Origin: Chelonoidis abingdonii
Lineage: Eukaryota > Chordata > Testudines > Testudinidae
NCBI RefSeq assembly: GCF_003597395.2
Contig: NC_133769.1
Coordinates: 373,841,115 to 373,905,114, forward strand
Length of the DNA: 64,000 nucleotides
Direction: 5' to 3'
Numbering within the stretch: the stretch's first letter is position 1; each line of letters opens with the position of its first letter. Position numbers and translations under genes: made by a program. Under the pieces are notes generated by a model, which did not search any database, was not told the origin of the DNA, and saw only the letters and a list, made by a program, of their open reading frames with translations. This document shows positions 56,201-62,200 of the stretch, piece by piece.

Positions 56201-59200
56201 CCCAGGGGGAGGAGGCCTCCAGGTCAGCCCATCTATGGAATGCGATGTTCAGGCCTCTGCTGTCAACACACATGCCCCAGTGTATTTAACTCACAGGGGA
56301 GGCAGCCATCACCATATCATCCCTAGAGAGGTGGGTGGGAGGAGGGCCCAGGGCTACCAGAACACAGGTGCTGAGGTGACTCTGGCATGGCCTGATGTGG
56401 TGGTCCTGGATCAGTTTGTGCTCAATGAATAGCTGGCGATGAGGAGGGGTGTTCAAACACAGTGAGGTGCTGTAATGAAGATTTCCCTGAAATAGGAATG
56501 CCAACGAAGGACACAAAGAGGCTGGGGCCCAGGATCATCTACCAGTGGAGGTGCTGATGGGAAATGATCTGGATGATTGGTCGGATGATGCAGATTGCTC
56601 CCTGGTTCTTTCTAGAGCCAGAGAGCACCACCCTGACCCAGGGTCCTGGACTACCAAGCATGTGGCTAATGAGCCTCCACCTTGGGGGAAATATGGTCCC
56701 TGAGATGGGGCTGAGCCCGAGACTTTGTCCTGAAGTGAGGAACATAGAACCATGGGATTAGAAGGGACCACAAGGGTCATCTAGGATCATCACTGTTAAG
56801 GAGGTTAGACTAGAAACTGAGGCACAGTCAAAGGTTGCTGCAACTCCAGCCCCTACCAGCAGAGAGGGACAGGTCACACTCACTACCCCAAGAGCTGAAT
56901 TTCAGACTGAACTGCAGAAGGATCCCTCCTTGGAGAAGCTGAGGGCCATGGCTGACCACAGCAGTGTAAAAACCTGTTAAGGAGAATGGCAGGGACAGAT
57001 TCCTGTGGGAGAAAGGATTCCTGTGCCAGGAATCAGTTCCGACTGGGAAAATTGAACTTTGGGGGGGATCAGGAGACAGTTGGTGATTCCCCAGAGGCAC
57101 CACTGAAAACTATTGTACCTGGCCCACGATATCCTCTCAGGACATCAGGGGACACAGCACACCTGACAAAGGCTACTGCAGAACTTTTACTGGCCCGGAG
57201 TCTTTGACACAGCCAAATAGTACTGCAGGTCCTGCGACCCCTGCCAGAGGATGGGGCTAAGCATAAACAGTGCTGAGACCATTGCCCATCATAAGGGAAC
57301 CTTTTCAGAAGGTGGCCAGGGACACAGTGGGGCCGCTCAGCAAGGCAACCTAGGCAGAGAAGAAATACATTCTGATGGTGGTAGATTGTGCTACCTGCTA
57401 CCCAGAGGCAGTAGCTCTGTCCTCCATTGAGGCAGACATGCTTATGACCATCTTTAGCAGAGTGGGGTTCATCTGGGAGGTCTTTACAGACCAGGGGTCC
57501 AATTTCATGTCAGCTAGGCTCCAGTGCTTGTGGGAGAAACTGGGGGTCCAGCACACCTGGGCCTCTGCACATCACCCTCAGTCCAACAGGCTGGTGGCGA
57601 TGTTTAATAGGATCCTGAAGATAGTGCTGAGGACTTTTATGGACCAGCATCTGCAGGACTGGGATAAGTGCTTGCTGTTTGCACCCCACAAATCTACAGG
57701 GGTCTTCCTTTTTGAATTACTGTGTGGGCGGAGAGTGAGGGGACCACTGGACATGATGAGGGATGAGTGGGAGGGGAAGGCCTCCCTCAAAGGGGAACCA
57801 GTGGTGGACTATGTGCTGTCCTTTTGAGAAAGGCTCACTGATCTTATGGGTTTTGCCACAGAGAACCTAGCCAGGGCCCAAGGAAAACAGGAAGTCTGGT
57901 ACGACCACTTAGCACATGCCCACTTGTAGAACACAGATGACAAGGTGATGATTCTCATCCTAATGCAGAAGAATAAACTCTAAGCTGCCTGGTATGGGCC
58001 TTTTAAGGTTGTCAGACAGCTTAAGGAGGTGAACAACTTGGTGGAACTGTCCAGCTGCGCTCTCAGTCACTGAGTGTACCATGTCAACATGATGGAGCTG
58101 TACTTTGACAGGGAAAAGTTGGTGCTGGCCGAGTACGGGCAATGAGACAAGCAGTGGGAGGATCACCTGGCGGATCTTATGCCTGAGATAGGAGATGGCC
58201 CTGTGCTGGAATCATTTCCTGTCTCTGACCAGCTAACTCCTGCCCAGCAGGCAGAGATCTGAGCAGTGCTACCTTCTTACCAGCAGCTGTTTTCCAACCA
58301 GCCTGGGCTCATTGACCTTGCTGGAGACAGGCGCCAACTCTCCCATCAGGTGTTCCCCATACAGAGTCACTGGGAAAACAGCCCAGGACCTGTAGAGAGA
58401 GAGGCTTTAGAGGTGATTCAGCCATCCAATGGCTCATGGGCCTCACCCACGGTGCTGGTGCTCAAGAAGGATGAGTTGAGTCGATTCTGTGTGGACTGTC
58501 GGAAGCTCAGTATGGTCACTGTATCCGATGCCTACCCCATGCCTAAATCTGACGAGATTCTAGACAAGTTTTGGGGGGAGCTATTACCTCACCATCATGG
58601 ACCTTACCAATAGCTACTGGTAAGTGCAATTGGCCCCACATGCCAGGCTGAAATCTGCCTTCACCGCCTTTCTGTGCCTGGTGGATCGGTTACTGAGGGG
58701 ACTGGAGGACTTTGCCCTGGCGTACATTGACAGGGAATGGCCACCAATGGCCAGGGCCTGCCAAGGTGGAGGAGATCAGAAACTGGCCCAAACCCTAAAC
58801 CAAGAAAGAGGCCCAATCCTTTATTGGGATGGCGGGGTACTACAAAAGCAGAGGTAGGCAACCTATGGCATGGGTGCCGAAGGCGACATGTGAACTGATT
58901 TTCAGTGGCACTCACACTGCCTGGGTCCTGGTCACCGGTCTGGGGGGCTCTGCATTTTAATTTAATTGTAAATGAAGCTTCTTAAACATTTTAAAAACCT
59001 TATTTACTTTACATATAACAATACGTTAGTTATATATTGTAGACTTATAGAAAGAGGCCTTCTAAAAATGTTAAAATGTATTACTGGCACACAAAACCTT
59101 AAATTAGAGTGAATAAATGAAGACTCAGCACAGCACTTCTGAAAGGTTGCCAACCCCTGTACTAGAGGTTTGAACCCCACTTTTGCTCCTTAGCTGTTCC

Positions 59201-62200
59201 CATACCTGAACTGTACAAGAAGGGGAAGCCAGACAAGGTGGTCTGGACCAAACAGTGCCAGAGGACTCTCTGGGCACTGAATAAGGCCCTAAGCTGACAG
59301 CTGCTTTTGGTAAACCCGGACTTTGACAAGCCCTTCCTGGCGTTCACAGATGAGTGTGGTGCTGATAGAAGTCAATGCTAAGTGGGAGAGACATCCCATC
59401 ATGCACCTGCTCCCTAGGGAGAAGAACTATGCTACAATAGCGAAAGAAGGCCTGGCCATTGTGTGGGCTCTTAAGAAGCCACCTTTTCAGGTGGCGCTTT
59501 ACTGTGAATACTGACCACTCCTCTCTGATGTGGCTGCATGAAATGAGTTTAATGCCAAATTTCTAAGCTGGAGTTTGACCCTCCAAGATTATGACATGGA
59601 AGTGATTCATGCTAATAGGAGTGAAAATGGTATAGCTGAAACCTTGTCACAAAACAGGGTACCTGAACTTCCCTAGGTCACTTGTTAAAGTGACCCTGCT
59701 CAGTGCAGGCTCAAATGGAGAAGGAATGTGACAGTGGCAATTTTTGGTAATATTTTTATGAATTCTATGTGTGCCTCAGTTTCTCCTATATGCTGCATTG
59801 TTACCCAGTGGGGTGGAAAAGGACCGTTTGCTTCCAGGGCAGGCTAAGAGACATAGGTGTGGGTATCACACCTGCCAGTCTGGGCCTTGACCATAGGTGC
59901 TGACTTCTGCTCCCATTGGTGGGTGCTTGACCCCTCCTCTGCCCCTGGCCCCGCCCCTGCCCCAACTTCACCCCTGCCCCGCCCTCATTCCAACCCCTTC
60001 CCCAAAGTCCCTACCCTAACTCCGCTCCCTCCCTGCCCCTATTCCAATTCCTTCCCCAAATCGCCGCCCCAGCCCCACCTCCTCCCCTGAGCGCGCCATG
60101 TTCCCGCTTCTCCCCCTCCCTCTCAGCATGCCACCAAACAGCTCCCCAGGCACCCAGATCCAATGTCCAATGCCCGGCCAGTCCCTGTTAACCCTGGGCA
60201 CCCAGTTCCTATCCCCAGTACCTGGCCATTTCTTATTACCCCTAGCACCCAGTTTCTATCCCTTCATTCTGGCCATTCCCTGCCCAGCCCCACACTGTTC
60301 ACCCTGTGCCCTGTCTGGCTGGTGGCAGTACCTGTGGCGGCATTCTCAGGTATGGCCACGTCTCTGGTGCTGTGGGGGAAATGCACACCCCGGTAGCTCT
60401 CTTCCTGAAGGTAGATCACCACCACACCAGTGGAGGAGAGGGCTGGTTGGCCCAAGTCTGTGGCCAGGATGAAGAGGGTGCGCTGGCGCTGACTGAGAGA
60501 GCCTAGGGGCTGCAGCAACTGGATGGCGCCAGTGTAGGAATTGATGGCGAAGCTGGGATTGGGTGTGGCAAACCGGTACAGGATGGAGGCGTTGGCACCT
60601 GCATCTTTGTCCTCAGCCTGCATAGTGGCCACCACCTGCTTAGGTGGCGTGTAGCGGGAGAGATTGACGGAGAGTGGGCTGTGCAGGAAGGCAGGCACAT
60701 GGTCGTTGACATCTCGCACGGTGACTGTGACACGCACGGTTGCACTCTTGGGCTCCCAGGATGCCAAGTCCACGGCTTTGGCCAGGAAGCTGTAAGTGGG
60801 GCGGCGCTCACGGTCCAGGGCCTGGGCACTGGTGATGCGCCCACTCTGTGGTTCCATCTGGAACATGCCCAGCGACTCATTGCCCAGATAGTAGGAGACT
60901 TGCCCGTTGGTGCCCTCATCTGGGTCCAGTGCCACCAGCTGCAGGACCAGTGCCCCGACGGGCAGGTCCTCAGGCACCTCCACAGTGTAGGCTGCCTGTG
61001 CAAAGCGTGGTGCATTGTCATTGAGGTCCAGCACCCGCACACTCAGAGACATAGTGGCACTGCGCTGGGGTGTGCCGTGGTCTCGTGCCACCACAGTCAG
61101 CTGGTAAGAGGCCACCAGCTCTCGGTCCAGGCTGCGCGAGGTGGAGAACACACCAGAAGCAGGGTCCAGGATGAAATCCTGGGCAGGGTCTCCATCTGGG
61201 AGAGAAGAGATTGGAATGAGAGAACCTCCCTGATATGGCCTGGGGGTGGGGGAGCAAGGGACTCTCCCGATATGGCTCAGCGGGGGTGTGGGAGCAAGGG
61301 ACACTTCCTGATACTGCCCAGTGGGAGGGGAATGGGAATGATGGACCTTCCCTGATATGGTGCCCTGTAGTTCTGCAGACAGACCCCTGCAGGCAGGGAC
61401 CCATGGGGCAAATAGAACGGGGTCTCTCCCCTCTGAATCACACAGCAAATGGCCCACAACTGGCACCACCTCAGTGGCAAACACTCCCCCAGTGTAGAGC
61501 AGAAGTGGCAAACCCCAACAGGGTGCACAGTCTAGCCCCATCCCAGCACACCCCATGACCAATCCTCTCAGCTGGCCCCCAGGAGCCCCAAGAACGAGGC
61601 ACCGGAACCAGCTGCAGCTCGAGGGCTCTGACCTGGACCAGATGGCTGGTGCTGCAGACACCTCACCACAGAGCTGTGTGCAAACCTCAGCCCGACGCCC
61701 CCGATACAGACTCAGCAGGCACAGACAGGAGAGGATTGGGGAGACTTCAGGAGGAGCAACTGCAGCCAATGTTCACAGCCCTGGAGGCACACTCTACCCT
61801 GGAGGCACCCTTGGAGGGGCCTGGTGTGGATTGTACCCTGTGCCCCAGGCGCTGCAGCACACATGGCAGACGGGGTATTAATGCTCATGTCAATGATCTC
61901 AGAGAAGGACCCCCATACAGGAGCTGTGGTCGGAAAGAGGAGCACCAGCACAGCGTGAGCCATGTGCCCCATGGCCCTCACCCATCACATGGTACTCCAG
62001 GCGCCCGTTCTCGCCCGCATCCAAGTCTGTGGCCCGCAGGGTGTAGAGCGCCACGCGGCTCTGGTTCTCAGGCACCTCCAAGGAGCAGGACTCGCTCTCG
62101 AAGAGCGGAGCATGGTCGTTTTCATCTCCCACTAAGATCCGCACTGTCACTTTGGCCAGGTTGGAGGGCAGGCCACCATCCCGGGCATAGACTGTGGGAA

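Larger units (their letters stand above)
56300..59880 (+). mobile_element. Ty3/Gypsy element B, Gmr1-like order: integrase then RT then RNase H
   Basis: The order on plus is: possible gag fragment near 56370 ([16 protein letters not shown]/capsid-like), protease-end-like block near 56548 ([16 protein letters not shown]), integrase 57375-57830, RT 58266-58700 and RNase H 59320-59690. A polypurine stretch GGAGAAGGAA then abuts TGTGACAGTGGC at 59727 as the start of a 3' LTR. Stops and frameshifts are frequent and a hAT MITE interrupts it at 58849. Integrase before RT is the arrangement described for Gmr1-type Gypsy elements of deuterostomes. Confidence 0.82.
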
